From Dendrolimus kikuchii (lineage: Eukaryota; Arthropoda; Insecta; Lepidoptera; Lasiocampidae), in NCBI GenBank assembly GCA_019925095.2, contig CM034415.1, positions 11,204,833-11,268,832 of the forward strand: 64,000 nucleotides of DNA. Direction: 5' to 3'. The notes under the pieces are model-generated. The model was not told the origin of the DNA, ran no database searches, and worked only from the letters and a program-made list of their open reading frames with translations. Positions 11,848 through 23,206 of the stretch are shown piece by piece (position 1 is the stretch's first letter; each line of letters opens with the position of its first letter). The position numbers and the translations under genes are program-made.

Positions 11848-12220
11848 AAGAGCATTAGTATCACTCCCATTGTGCCAGCCCTAAGAGCTATAATCAAAAT
11901 ATTAATTGAAGCATGGCGCTACTACTTCTGTTCTTTTGTTCACTTTTACGACAGACTCCAGTAATTCTTCTCCGTTACTGCACTACTGTTAAAACTACAA
12001 GTTACAATGTTTGTACTCGTTCATGTAGAAGTAGCTTTAAATTTCGCCATTTCTTTGTAAGAGCGAATAAAAGGAGTACGGTGTTTAAATAAATATGCCC
12101 TTTTGAAAGCAAGTCGCTTGTGAGAGATAAAAGTTTGAATACGTACACTGTTGGCCAAGGAAAATGCACCCTATAAAATTAACACAAATTGTATTTTCTT
12201 TAGTTTTCGCGACTATTATA

Positions 12221-12676
12221 TCTCTATAAATATTATAAACGCGAAAATTTGTAAGAATGGATGTATGGATGTATAGATGTATGGATGTGTGGATATATGT
12301 TTGTTACTCTTTCACTGAAATACTACTGAATGGATTTTGATGAAACTTTCCAATAATATAGCTTACACATCAGAATAACACATAGGCTATAATTTATAAA
12401 GATACTAGCTGTCCCGGCAGACGTTGTTTTACCCTGAAGAAATAAAATTTAGAACTCGATTGCAGCGCCACCTACCGGGTCCAATTGTGAATATAAACCA
12501 TCCTCGAATCCACTTAAATACACACAAAAAAATTCATTCAAATCGGTCCAGCCGTTTAGGAGGAGTTCACTGTCAACACACGTACAGAAGAATTATATAT
12601 ATATAAAGATAGTGTGAATTATCCAAAATATAATGATTTTCCATCACCACGCGGGTGAAACCGTGGGCACAGCTAG
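12221..12676 (+). mobile_element. Helitron of the 6927 family carrying a nested Helitron
   Basis: Same ends as 6927-7153 (TCTCTATAAAT ... AGCTAG before T). It contains an extra GGATGTAT-type repeat near 12255-12295 and the nested 205-bp Helitron. Confidence 0.83.
12405..12609 (-). mobile_element. Nested Helitron of another family
   Basis: CTAGCTGTCCCGGCAGACGT at the left to ATATATATAAAGA (inverse of a TC start) at the right. The sequence of the host Helitron, AAAGATA followed by TAGTGTGAAT, is interrupted exactly between A and T with no duplication, as Helitrons insert. The intact junction is at 7081-7090. Confidence 0.88.
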
Positions 12677-12681
12677 TACAT

Positions 12682-12820
12682 AATTAAACTACGTTTTAAC
12701 GGTTTTAAACGCGGTAATTTATTTGATTTTTATTATTCCGACGTTTCGGCCACTTTTCAGTAGCCGTGATCACGGAAGACAAAGATGTCAAATGTCAATG
12801 AGTATTGTTAAAGTTTTATT
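12682..12820. repeat. Dispersed repeat, second copy
   Basis: See the match at 415-548. GACGTTTCGGCCAC in it is typical of lepidopteran interspersed repeats. Confidence 0.65.
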
Positions 12821-12831
12821 TACTCCTTCGA

Positions 12832-12945
12832 GGACAGCTGTATATTGGTAGCATTGGTTTTATAAATGTCCATAGGCGACGGTAACAACTTTCCATGAGG
12901 TGGGATTGTCTACTGTCTTCCAGCAATAAAAAGATTCGAATTACC
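12832..12945 (+). mobile_element. SINE-A fragment, diverged
   Basis: The region around AAATGTCCATAGGCGACGGT and CAGCAATAAAAA is recognisable, with many substitutions. Confidence 0.6.
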
Positions 12946-13228
12946 CCAATACAGCACTTAAGATATTTATTTCTTATAAATAAAATCTGCAGTTGTTCCA
13001 TATTTGTGGGACTGAAAATTTCCGAACTTATGAGTGGTTTTGCACAGAATAATTGAGATTGTTTCCGAATTATGTGTACGATGTGTGAGCGAGAAAGATA
13101 GATGATGAATGAGAGGAAAGATTTGAAAAGATAAACAATAGACGGTGGTGGAAAAAAGACAAGTGACGACCGAATTACAATATAAGAATATAAATAGTAA
13201 AGATGTATTAATCGAAGATGTAAGATGT

Positions 13229-13491
13229 AGGCTACGTTCCATTAGGGTCTCACTACGACCACGTTCACGACCGCGATTTATCCCGTTCCACTTGCTTGCC
13301 GGCGTTACAATCGTAAACCCGAGTGGAACGGCTATTCGACCCACCTCTTGACATGGGTCGTTGTGAGCGTTGTGTGATCGAAAATGATGACGTCATTAGT
13401 GACGTTTTCGCCACGAGCACAACGACCGCGGTCGCCTTGTGGAACAGCTAACGGAGCATTTTGGGCGTTGTGAGCTACTAATGGAATGCCC
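13229..13491. mobile_element. MITE with ~25-bp imperfect TIRs
   Basis: GGCTACGTTCCATTAGGGTC at the left faces GAGCTACTAATGGAATGCCC at the right. Internal CACAACGACC and GGTCGTTGTGAG form further inverse pairs. A related partial copy is at about 15055-15236. Confidence 0.65.
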
Positions 13492-13748
13492 TAGTAGAAG
13501 ATTGAAGTTTTATTTGAATTTGGAACAGTTCTAATAATTTCACCACCACATATATTTGCCTCGGCGTGTACTTCTTACACAGTAAGTTTTCTTTTGAGAC
13601 GCGGCGGCGCGTATCGGGGCACTTCTTCGCTTTGTGCTATGAAAGATTAATATGAGGGAAATATTACCTACTAAAATATATTGTGCATCGCTGTCTGTAG
13701 TTCAGTAGTTTTATATTGCGAGTTTGTGTGCTACTAAATAACTGTAAC

Positions 13749-13901
13749 ACATACATACATACATACATACAGAACTTCACGCCAGTTCCCTTGCGGGGTA
13801 GGCACGAACAACAGAGCGCCATATAGGCCCATTCTTACACACCTCACTTGCTTCTTTGACATTCATAACTCTTGTCATGCACACTCGTCTGTTCTTAAGG
13901 C
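13749..13901 (-). mobile_element. RTE-like tail fused to a SINE-A copy
   Basis: The RTE tail reads leftward and stops at CTTAAGG. After about ten CT-rich bases a SINE-A copy reads rightward. The pair is bounded by AACTGTAAC at 13740-13748 and 14228-14236. Confidence 0.8.
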
Positions 13902-13912
13902 CCTCCTCCTCC

Positions 13913-14226
13913 TTATCCGTGCAGGAACGGAGAAAGAATACAATTTCCTGCGTTGTGGCGGCCTGTCGTAAGAGGCGACTTAACAACCCACAGCCAGGTG
14001 GTAGGGCATTTGCCCGACTGGATGGCTACCACCCCTGGTCTAAAGTATGTCGCCATAACAACCTTGAGTTGTGTTCCGGCATTAGTGACCAGGTTCCAGA
14101 TTCCCTTAAGAGAGCAGCAGCGCATTTGCAGCAACTTGGTGTTGCAAATGTCCATAGGCGATGGTAACCGCTTTCCATCAAGTGGGCCGTCTGCCTGTCT
14201 GCTGATCTCATGCAATAAAAAAAAAA
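13913..14226 (+). mobile_element. SINE-A, full-length example
   Basis: This is a reference copy of the commonest repeat here. It begins near TTATCCGTGCAGGAACGG, contains CAGGTGGTAGGGCATTTGCC and GTGACCAGGTTCCAG (which weakly resembles a pol III B box), and ends CTGCAATAAA plus poly(A). The 3' end is fixed and the 5' end varies between copies, which indicates reverse transcription from a poly(A) tail. Its last ~60 bp resemble the 3' end of the LINE at 36932-37560. Apparent peptides such as [15 protein letters not shown] are translations of this repeat, not proteins. Confidence 0.85.
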
Positions 14227-14236
14227 AGAACTGTAA

Positions 14237-14472
14237 CACATACATACATACATAACTTCACGCCAGTTCCCTTGCGGGGTAGGCACGAACAACAGAGCGC
14301 CATTCAGGCTTATTCTTACACACCTCTTGTCATGCACGCTCGTCTGTTCTTAAGGCTCCTGACATCACCTTCTGCTAGTACACGATCGATTTGATCATGG
14401 AAGGTGTGTCGTGGCCTTCCACGACTTCTGCATCCATCCACTTTTGCATTGTATATCTGTTTAGTACACAGT
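14237..14472 (-). mobile_element. RTE-like tail copy
   Basis: The tail copy is flanked by AACTGTAAC at 14228-14236 and 14473-14481. It lacks a small internal segment of the usual ORF end: the stretch between ACACACCTC and TTGTCATGC is deleted. Confidence 0.8.
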
Positions 14473-14687
14473 AACTGTAACCCAATATATTTAATTAGAT
14501 AGTAACGTGCGTGCATGCGTGCGTGCGTACGTTTGTATATACACAAGTGTTTACATCAGTTTTATATTTTTTCTGCATGCACCTGTCTTGAATTGCAATC
14601 CAGATTGTTATGTTAATAATTTAATATTTTAATTTCTTTGGTTGTAATTTGTTTTGTGCAACAATAAATTTCAAAATATATATATAC

Positions 14688-15048
14688 GCTCACGGACCGC
14701 GTTCGTAATACCGAAGTAAGAAAGAGAGTTGGTAAGAGAGTGTCGGGGTGAAGGTAAGGAAAGGAATGCTCCGGTGGTTCGGGCATGTGGAAAGAATGAC
14801 TAAACAGGTATACAATGCAAAAGTGGATGGATGCAGAAGTCGTGGAAGGCCACGACACACCTTCCATGATCAAATTGATCGTGTACTAGCAGAAGGTGAT
14901 GTCAGGAGCCTTAAGAACAGACGAGCGTGTATGACAAGAGCTATGAATGTCAAAGAAGCAAGTGAGGTGTGTAAGAACAAGCCTGAATGGCCCTTTGTTG
15001 TTCGTGCCTACCCCGCAAGGGAACTGGCGTGAAGTTATGTATGTATGT
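14688..15048 (+). mobile_element. RTE-like 3' fragment
   Basis: The fragment starts upstream of the RNTEVRKRVG region and runs to YPARELA and the (TATG)n tail. A short deletion breaks the frame between GKRVG and VKVRKGM. Confidence 0.8.
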
Positions 15049-15244
15049 ATATACAACGGCTACTTTCCATGTGACCACGTGAAGCTCACAACGACCACGC
15101 TTACGAACGCGATTTTTGCCTGTCCACTAGCTTATGGTCGTTACGATCGTAAACTCGAGTGTAACAGATTATTTGACCCGCCTCTTACCATGGCTCGTTG
15201 TGAGCGCTGCGTGAGCACAACACAAGGTTGTTATGACGTCATAC

Positions 15245-15379
15245 TAGAGACCAGGGGTGGTCGCCATCCAGTCGAGCAAATACTCTACCACCTGGCTGTG
15301 GGTTGTTTAGTCGCCTCTTACGACAGGCCGCCGGGCCGCAGGAAATTGTATTCTTTCTCCGTTCCTGCACGGATAAAAA
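15245..15379 (-). mobile_element. SINE-A 5' half
   Basis: It runs from GACCAGGGGTGGTCGCC to CTGCACGGATAAAA. The poly(A) half is missing; an RT fragment follows. Confidence 0.75.
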
Positions 15380-15384
15380 CAAGT

Positions 15385-15780
15385 ACACAAGTACAGTACA
15401 AGGGATTTTAATTAATGCACTACCATGCACCAGCCTCGCAAGTTACGAAACGGGAAGCGCACCGCCATCTTGGAAGCGGAAGCTTTATTAAATTATTTGG
15501 GTTATTGTCGGTTAGTGTTGCTAGTAGCACGATCAACCAGGTCGAAAATACAGTATTTCTCGGTTTCCAGGTAGACAGGGGGCTACAGTGGACAAACCAC
15601 ATTGACGGGCTCTGCTCTAAACTAGGAAGAGCGTGTTATGCATTGAGTTGGGTCGCACGTGTAGTATCGGTGGACGTCGCTCGGGCATGTTATTTCGCTA
15701 CTGTCCACTCGCTGCTGCAGTATGGTACGGAGCTGTGGGCGCGCGCTGCCGACTGGCAGCGTGCCTTCCGCATGCAAAAA
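15385..15780 (+). mobile_element. Non-LTR RT fragment
   Basis: The frame reads VENTVFLGFQVDRGLQWTNH, KLGRACYALSWVARVVSVDV and HSLLQYGTELWARA, a LINE RT thumb/C-terminal segment. A partial second copy (GCGCGCTGCCGACTGACAGC) lies at 15965-16015. Confidence 0.75.
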
Positions 15781-15902
15781 AGAGAGCAGCACGCGCATTT
15801 GTAGCACCTGCGTGTTGCAAATGTCCATAGGCGAGGTAACCGCTTTCCATCAAGTGGGCCGTCTGTATGTCTGCTGAACTACCGAGCAACTAAAAAAAAA
15901 AA
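15781..15902 (+). mobile_element. SINE-A 3' half after an RT fragment
   Basis: It begins in GAGAGCAGC, directly joined to the end of the RT-like frame, and ends in A(12). Confidence 0.72.
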
Positions 15903-16118
15903 GTTGCGGTGAAAAAACTTTACTCGGCATAGGAATGACATGAGTAACATAAAACACAAAGCTAGAGCGCGCGCTGCCGACTGACAGCGTGTCTTCCGCA
16001 TGCAAAAATTGGCCGTTTTTTTTTTTTTGCGGGTGCGCAGATGCGAATCAGCAAGACCGCTGTTTAAAAAACTGGGTATACTCACCCTACCGAGTATACT
16101 AATTTACCAAGTTGCGAT

Positions 16119-16696
16119 ACATACATACATACATACATACATAACTTCACGCCAGTTCCCTTGCGGGGTAGACACGAACAACAGAGCGCCATTTAGGCCC
16201 ATTCTTACACACCTCACTTGCTTCATTGACATTCATAACTCTTGTCATGCACACTCGTCTGTTCTTAAGGCTCCTGACATCACCCTCCGCTAGTACACGA
16301 TCAATTTGATCATGGAAGGTGTGTCGTGGCCTTCCACGACTTCTGCATCCATCTACTTTTGCATTGTATATCTGTTTAGTCATTCTTTCCACATGCCCGC
16401 ACCACCGGAGCATTCCTTTCCTTACCTTCACCCCGACACTCTCTTTCAGACCAACTCTCTCTCTTACTTCGGTATTACGAACGCGGTCCGCGAGCGTCAC
16501 TCCGCAGATGTTGCGCAGTGCTCGCATCTCGACCGCGTTTACTCTACTTTTATGCTCTCTCTTCCATACCCAACTCTCGCATCCATATGTGAGCGTAGGT
16601 ACCAGCACCGCGTTGTGTATGGCGAGCTGGGCCTTCTGGCTGAGGTTCTTAGCGCCTAGAAGTTTACCTAACGCTCCATTCAAACTATTCCCCAAA
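16119..16696 (-). mobile_element. RTE-like 3' fragment, second longest
   Basis: It encodes NLGNSLNGALGKLLGAKNLS through to YPARELA in one frame. TTGCGAT flanks it (16112-16118 and 16697-16703). The sequence right of it (16750-16800) resembles the sequence left of it (15925-15960), so the locus includes a local duplication. Confidence 0.82.
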
Positions 16697-16937
16697 TTGC
16701 GATGTATGTGCGAATTAACGTTCATACCCATGCCAAGCATAGTGACGTGCATACGCACTTCAGTCGGCGTAGGAATGACATGAGTAGCATAAAACACAAA
16801 CTTGAGAAATCGGGGAGATTGACGCATGTCATGGGACCGCTGATTTATTTATTTATTTATTTTAGTAAGGCTTACAGACAAATAACGATATAAATTAAGA
16901 ACATAAATAAAAGAATTGCTAATTACAAGCCTTAGCA

Positions 16938-17182
16938 TTTTTTTTTATTGCAGAAGTTCAGCAGACAGGCAGACGGCCCACTTGATGGAAAGCGGTTACC
17001 ATCGCCTATGGACATTTGCAACACCAAAGGTGCTACAAATGCGCTGCTGTTCTCTTAAAGGAGACTGGAACCTGGTCACTAATGCCGGAACACAACACTA
17101 GGTTGTTATGGCGGCATACTCTAGACCAGGGGTGGTAGCCATCCAGTCGGGCAAATGCCCTACCACCTGGCTGTGGGTTGTT
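16938..17182 (-). mobile_element. SINE-A interrupted by a LINE tail
   Basis: Poly(T) then GCAGACAGGCAGACGGCCC to GGCTGTGGGTTGTT. The GGGTTGTT at its end is repeated at 17401-17408 beyond the LINE tail, marking that insertion. Confidence 0.8.
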
Positions 17183-17400
17183 AAAAATATATACAATAAA
17201 CTGCCGAGTAGGGTAACGGAGTCACCATCCGTCGGCTTATTTAAAACACGCCTCAGGAAATGGTTAGTCGAGCACACCTTCTATAATCATGAGGAGTTTA
17301 TATCCCATAATATGATATAATTTTAATTTTATTTATGACCTGTGACCTGATGTAGAAATTGACGTGTAATTTTGTTATGAATAAATGATTTCTAATTTCT
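17183..17400 (+). mobile_element. LINE 3' end inserted in SINE-A
   Basis: Reads NKLPSRVTESPSVGLFKTRL and RKWLVEHTFYNHEEF, then a short 3' UTR ending AAATGATTTCTAATTTCT. GGGTTGTT flanks it (17175-17182, 17401-17408). Confidence 0.78.
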
Positions 17401-17469
17401 GGGTTGTTGACACATACCGAGCCTTTACCGCCATTTTATTGTAAGCGACATTGAATTAATATATAAATG

Positions 17470-17850
17470 AAAACTTTATTGTTCACCATAATCTTAAATC
17501 GAGACGATTGATATGAATACATTTGCATTAGAACAATGGGCGGCGTTATCGCTTATAGCGATCTCTTCCAGGCAACCCGGTGTCTAAGGAGATTTTAAAC
17601 GAAATTTCAAAAAACTATTTTTAGTGGTGTACTAAACTAAAATAAAAGTAATAAAATCACAATCAAATGCTAGTAAAAATAAAGACAGAGAGAGAGAGAG
17701 ACAACACTTTATTGCACACCAAAATATACTATTACAAAAACAGACCATATTTACAATATTTTCTAGGCAATACAATAGGCGGCCTTATCGCTCAAAGCGA
17801 TCTCGTCCAGGCAACCTAAATCAAAGAAATTTGCATCAAACGATATAGGT
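17470..17850 (-). mobile_element. Two LINE 3' UTR fragments
   Basis: Two adjacent reverse-strand copies (about 17470-17600 and 17690-17850) show the inverse of AATAAAGTGTTGTC and of GCCTGGA.GAGATCGCT. A GAGAGAGAGAGA run separates them. Confidence 0.7.
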
Positions 17851-17931
17851 GGTGCAGGAAAAAGGCAATAGATACATAAATACTCAACCTAATTTAAGAA
17901 ATAAATATAAATACAATAATACATAAGTTAC

Positions 17932-18016
17932 ATAAATAACTTCACGCCAGTTCCCTTGCGGGGTAGGCACGAACAACACAGCGCCATTCAGGCTTATTCT
18001 TACAGACCTCACTTGC
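17932..18016 (-). mobile_element. RTE-like tail fragment
   Basis: Only the terminal ~80 bp is present, from AACTTCACGCC to CACTTGC, without a clear microsatellite tail. Confidence 0.65.
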
Positions 18017-18291
18017 AAGAAGCAAGAAGTAATTTCACTTAATTTCGACTTACGTACAGAGCATAATTGGACTACCTGCTTTCTTTTCGTCGATTTCTTC
18101 TCACCCAGTGAGCAAGGTATATTTGGCTCAAATAAAGGGAATTATGAAGGAAAGTAAGGGATGGATAATTACACGTCATGCACTCAAGCAATGTTATTTA
18201 AATAAATAATGAGGCGACGGTTTATTTATTATACTGCCACAATTGCACATATCAAATGTATAAAATGTGGATTTTACCTTTAATATTAATT

Positions 18292-18444
18292 ACATACATA
18301 CATAACTTCACGCCAGTTCCCTTGCGGGGTAGGCACGGACAACAGAGTGCCATTTATTTTATTCTTACACACCTCACTTGCCTCTTTGACATTCATAACT
18401 CTTGTCATGCAAGCTCATCTGTTCTTAAGGCTCCTGACACCACC
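18292..18444 (-). mobile_element. RTE-like tail copy with target duplication
   Basis: TTAATATTAATT flanks the copy at 18280-18291 and 18445-18456. The insert is the last ~150 bp of the RTE. Confidence 0.83.
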
Positions 18445-18492
18445 TTAATATTAATTAAATACTATAAATGTCGTAAACAGTACTATAAATGT

Positions 18493-18728
18493 TGCCAGGT
18501 GGTAGGGTAATTGCTCGACTGGATGGCGACCACCCCTGGTCCAGAGTATGCCGCCATAACAACCTTGTGTTGTGTTCCGGCATTAGTGACCAGGTTCCAG
18601 TGATTCTTAAGAGAGCAGCAGCGCATTAGTAGCACCTTTAATGTTGCAAATGTCTACAGACGATGGTAACCGCTTTCCATCAAGTGGGCCGTCTGCCTGT
18701 CTGCTGAGCTCCTGCCATAAAAAAAAAA
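18493..18728 (+). mobile_element. SINE-A, 5'-truncated
   Basis: It starts GCCAGGTGGTAGGG and ends CTGCCATAAAAAAAAA. Confidence 0.8.
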
Positions 18729-18867
18729 CCTGTGCCAATCTAACAACAAAAAATTCAATTTGGAACCATAAACAAATCATCCATTCCCGATTAGAGCACG
18801 TCACTATCTACTATAACTAGTTTAAGGAGGGAGTGTGGAACTCCCAACAGCCGGTCCACCGATCTGT

Positions 18868-19128
18868 CTACACAACTTTTTTTTTTTAAGGCGGGTGAAA
18901 TGTTATTTACGCACAATACTGGGTCCTTTGCAAGGGATTAGACCATAGTTGATCATGAAGGCTTTCCCCTTTGATAAGGGGCAATCCGAACAATAATCAA
19001 GCCAGCTTGTGTGGAGACTCAGAGAAGTTGCACGGGCAACAACCACTACCCACTAAAACCACCCTCCTCCCATGTGCCCCGTGCTTTTTATGTAGGAAAG
19101 GCTTAGACTTAGAACGTATTTACGCCCA
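18868..19128 (-). repeat. Repeat J, reverse copy
   Basis: T-rich start, GGCGGGTGAAATGTTATTTA to GGAAAGGCTTAGACTTAGAA. The mirror copy with an A-rich 3' end is at 33776-34062, so this is probably a LINE 3' end. 19129-19514 has no recognisable feature. Confidence 0.65.
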
Positions 19129-19514
19129 GTCCGATCCAGCGCAATAAGTGCCTGAATGTGCCCCGGGAATCAGAACACATTCAGAATCCTTTGCTCCCTT
19201 GATAGCTAAAGGCCCCCCGAAGCGGTTGTCTACACAACTTACATTAACACAAACGAAGCGGCGAGCAAAAGTTAGGATCTTCCCACTCCACCTTAAGAAC
19301 ATTTGACAATCCAATACGTCAAAATTATCTTCGACATTCGCAAAGAGAATATAAAGTAACCGACGCATTGATATGCAAATTGCCATGCACCGAGCGGTAC
19401 CACAGCGACTATCTCGCTCTAATATATAGCGAGTTTAAAGATTTCCTTAGGGGTGGCACCTCATTTTGAAAACATTGTGTTAATGCAATCTGTTTGTATA
19501 ATTATCATACTGTA

Positions 19515-20035
19515 CATTAACGGGCCAGCCAGAATAAAAATTTTGAAGCTGATTACAGTGCCATCTACCGAATCAAATTGTGAAGCTAAGGCTAAGCTGT
19601 ATCTACCTACTGAATATAACTGTGAATGTAATCGATCAGGTGACCCACTCAAACATACACAAAAAATTCATCAAAATCGTTCCAGTGATGTCAAAGAAAT
19701 TTAGTTACATACACACCTGCATAAGAATTAATCGTGGAATTTCTCTTTGTCGGGGGGGGGGGGGGGCTAAGCTGTATCTACCTACTGAATATAACTGTGG
19801 AAGTAAACGATCAGGTGGCCCACTCAAACATATAAAAATTTCAACTAATCAAACGTTGTCCTGCCCTAAAAAAAAATCCAATTGCAGCACCACCTACCGG
19901 GTCCAATTGTGAATCTGAACCATACGGGAACCCACTCATATGTACATACAAAACTTCATCAAAATCTGATCAGTGGTGCAAGAGTACAGTGACATTCACA
20001 TGATCAAAACATTTTTTTTATGTATATAAAGATAT
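19515..20035 (-). mobile_element. Decayed Helitron fragments
   Basis: Two diverged pieces resemble the family of 12405 (CGTTGTCCTGCCC, CACCTACCGGGTCCAATTGT, CATCAAAATC). A run of 15 G at about 19753-19767 lies between them. Confidence 0.6.
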
Positions 20036-20095
20036 TACTTAATAATAGCACCATAAAGATGCCATAATGACGTCAACGAACGACGATTCTGACAC

Positions 20096-20334
20096 TTTTT
20101 TTATTGCAGATCAGGAGACAGGCAGACGGCCCACTTGATGGAAAGCGGTTACCATCGCCTATGGACATTTGCAACAGCAAAGTTGCTATAAATGCGCTGC
20201 TGCTCTCTTAAGGGAAACACGAACCGGGTCACTAATGCCGGAACACAACTCAAGATTGTTATGGCGACATACTTTAGACCAGGGGTGGTAGCCATCCAGT
20301 CGGGCAAATGCCCTAACACCTGGCAATATTGGGA
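20096..20334 (-). mobile_element. SINE-A, 5'-truncated
   Basis: Poly(T), GGAGACAGGCAGACGG, then through to CACCTGGCAA, the inverse of the recurrent GCCAGGTGG start. Confidence 0.78.
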
Positions 20335-20663
20335 TAGCAGACTAGGGACCCTGGTCTAGAACATACGGCTTTAAGATGTTAGAATCAAAAGCGGTCAATA
20401 TATAATGCGTCTGAATACACTAGAAAAATTATCACAATTTCTTTTTTCTGCCAGCCCTATCACTAAAACCCTCTTAAATGAAATGCCCTTTGTAAATAAT
20501 ATAATAAAAGGTCCTCCTTTCTGTTTGTATACTACTCCTCAGGGATACGGTACCTTCTATCGTATATTTAGGGTTCCATAGGGAGATATCGTTTCGGACA
20601 TTTTCTCAAATAATTTATGTCAAAGTTCTTAGGGTCATAGTTATCACCTTTTTTTATTTTATA

Positions 20664-21323
20664 CTAGAGTTTACCCCGCGGCGCAGCCGCGGTTCAACCT
20701 CTAGTGCGTGTCTCTTGTTTAAAGAGCAAGTAGTACAGGTTACATTGTATTAAATTTTTATGTATTTGCCCCCGAAAGATTCACTTCATTTTATATCGCA
20801 AACTATACCACCCCCGTCTATATGTAAACTACATAGATGACAAAAGTTCACAAAAATGACAAAATAGATAACATGGACCAAGTGGACCCAGCGGACCAAG
20901 TGGACCCAGTTGACCAAGGGGACCAAGTGGACACAGTGGTCCAAGTGGACGAACTGGACAAAATCACAAAACCAGTCCTAGTTTCCGGGATAAACTTTAC
21001 ATAAATCTATCCCAAAATGTATCCCATTATCCGGGATAAAAAGTATCCCTTGGCCACTCTCGGTATTCAAATTATATATGTACCGAGTTTCAGCCAAATC
21101 GGTCCAATAGTCTTTCCATAAAAGGATAACAAACAAAAAGACAAATATATTTTTATCCCGGAAACTATCCCGTCTTTCGGGATAAAAAAATCCTATGTTC
21201 ATTCTCGGCATCGAAAATATATATATTGAGTTTTAGCCAAATCGGTCCAGTAGTTTTTCCGTGAAAACGGAACAGAAAGACAGACAGACAGAGTTACTTT
21301 CGCATTTATAATATTAATAGGGA
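20664..21323 (-). mobile_element. Helitron with a strong terminal hairpin
   Basis: CTAG at the left, then on the reverse strand CCGCGGC-TGC-GCCGCGG about 8-10 nt before CTAG. The far end is the inverse of TCCCTATTAATATTATAAAT. An internal GGACCAAGTGGACCCAG minisatellite occupies about 20875-20955. A fragment of the same family is at about 56500-56660. Confidence 0.82.
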
Positions 21324-21334
21324 TTATGAACAAC

Positions 21335-21695
21335 TCTACGGACTCGAGTTCCGTACCCTTTTTTACAACTTAATTTCTAGATTTAATTTTTGGAATTTAA
21401 CACGCTTATTAGTTATTTTGGTTCTTGTGTGTGACATTAATTTATTGATTTTTGTGTTGAGGTGTATGTATCTTACGAATAACTTATTATATCAATTTAT
21501 TCTAGTTTTAATACTAAACTAATACTAATGTAGAGTGTATCTGTTACATGCTGGTGTTGTGAGGAAGGGCATGTGCAGTGTGGGCCTTATATCTATACTT
21601 ATATATATAGTCCTATCTAGTGCCATTTGTGTTGTTTTTTCTTTTCAATGCCTGGTTTATTAATTTCTAGGCTCTTTGTGTGTCTTGGTTTGTTT
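21335..21695 (+). repeat. Repeat K, forward copy
   Basis: GACTCGAGTTCCGTACCC to GTGTGTCTTGGTTTG, with GTGCAGTGTGGGCCTTATAT inside. The inverse copy is at 29676-30005. Confidence 0.75.
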
Positions 21696-22073
21696 GTGCA
21701 GTATGCGTGTAATGCAGTTATCACCTTTAAAACCTTAAACTGCATACTCAATGGAATTCCTTGCCTCGCTCACTCCATATCACATTTTTGAAGATATAAA
21801 TTGATAGAATAGAATAATAGAAAGAAATCATATTTTTGAAGTTATAACTTCTTATGGGATGGTAAACCGCTTCGTTACGTAACGCGTTACGGCGCCACTC
21901 TGTCTGGCTTACCTTTCTCTCACGCGTACGGCAGCGGCTCCTCCTCTCTCCCTCTAACCCACAGCGCTAGTCGTATTTCAGTAATCAGATTAAATAATGA
22001 TAATAATAATGTAGTACATACACAAAAGTCTGAATTAAATAGATTTAGAGATAGATTTTTTTTATCATAATAT

Positions 22074-22523
22074 TGTTACCTCCGAATGCCGATAAAAGAC
22101 AAAATCACACCTGCGTCCGTAGAAACACATTTTATTACCTTTTTCGGCATTTGGACTTCTTTTATTTGCCTTGTGTTTAAAATTTGTCATTAGAAAAACA
22201 GTAATCTTTTATGGCAGTCATTAGACAGGTGTGTCGAATTGATTCTGAGAAATCCTATCTACGCAGGCTGGCAGCCGTATTATATCGGTGCAGTATAAAG
22301 CAATGGCCCAATAGAGAGATCGGTAGTAAAAGCGATAACACAAGCGAGGCAAGACGTGTGTACATTTTAGTGACGGACTTTGCACTTGTTATTGAATTGT
22401 GCATCAATTTGGACTTATTGCGTCCGGTTATATTTGTACTTGTGTTATACGTGTTTGTATGGTTCTAATAAAATCTACAGTAATTCCAACGGCATTTTAA
22501 TTCAAGTCCCATAACTCGTAACA
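22074..22523 (+). mobile_element. Second solo LTR family
   Basis: Starts TGTTACCTCCGAATGCCG and ends ATAACTCGTAACA, with ATAT on both sides (22070-22073, 22524-22527). Its 3' part (GTGACGGACTTTGC...GGCATTTTAATTC) recurs at about 55900-56053 in slit intron 6 and in reverse at about 31143-31230. Confidence 0.72.
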
Positions 22524-22790
22524 ATATTAATACCTAAAGCAAAAACTTTATACCCCTTTTTACGAAAATTGCACTGACGGAGGAGTATGAAACTTCGCAC
22601 ATAGTGTACACGAGTATTTATTTTAATTTTGTAGCAACGTATTTATTGTTGGTTTTTTATTAAAATTTATTTATTTCTTTTTTTACTATTTAAATATTAT
22701 GTAAGTAGAATTAATTAGTTTTTATTAAGTATTATTCTCATTTAATATTTAATTAACAAAACTGGGTCATTTTGGTCTTACACCTAAAGG

Positions 22791-22861
22791 AAGGTTTGCA
22801 CTGAAAATCAGCGTTGTGTCGGATATTGTTCCGACACAGCAATATGCTGAGTGCAAACCTT
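22791..22861. other. 71-nt imperfect hairpin
   Basis: AAGGTTTGCACT and AGTGCAAACCTT pair at the base (12 bp) and TGTGTCGGA with TCCGACACA near the loop, with an internal loop between. It is pre-miRNA sized, but could equally be a small MITE. Confidence 0.55.
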
Positions 22862-22998
22862 GTTTGCTGAAAATGCGGCGTACAAATTCTCAAAATATGC
22901 TTTGTCTATAGAAATGTATAAGGAATGTAATTGCGTCGCATTTCTTCAAATAAAGTTTATCTTTTTTTCTTTCTTTCTAGTATGCTAATACTTTTTTT

Positions 22999-23206
22999 AC
23001 ATACATACATACATACATACATAACTTCACGCCAGTTCCCTTGCGGGGTAGGCACGAACAACAGAGTGCCATTTAGGCTTATTCTTACACACCTCACTTG
23101 CCTCTTTGACATTCATAACTCTTGTCACGCAAGCTCGTCTGTTCTTAAGGCTCCTGACATCACCTTCTGCTAGTACACGATCAATTTGATCATGGAAGGT
23201 GTGTTG
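22999..23206 (-). mobile_element. RTE-like tail copy with target duplication
   Basis: TACTTTTTTT flanks it at 22989-22998 and 23207-23216. It lies inside the dispersed repeat of 22530-23455. Confidence 0.8.
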
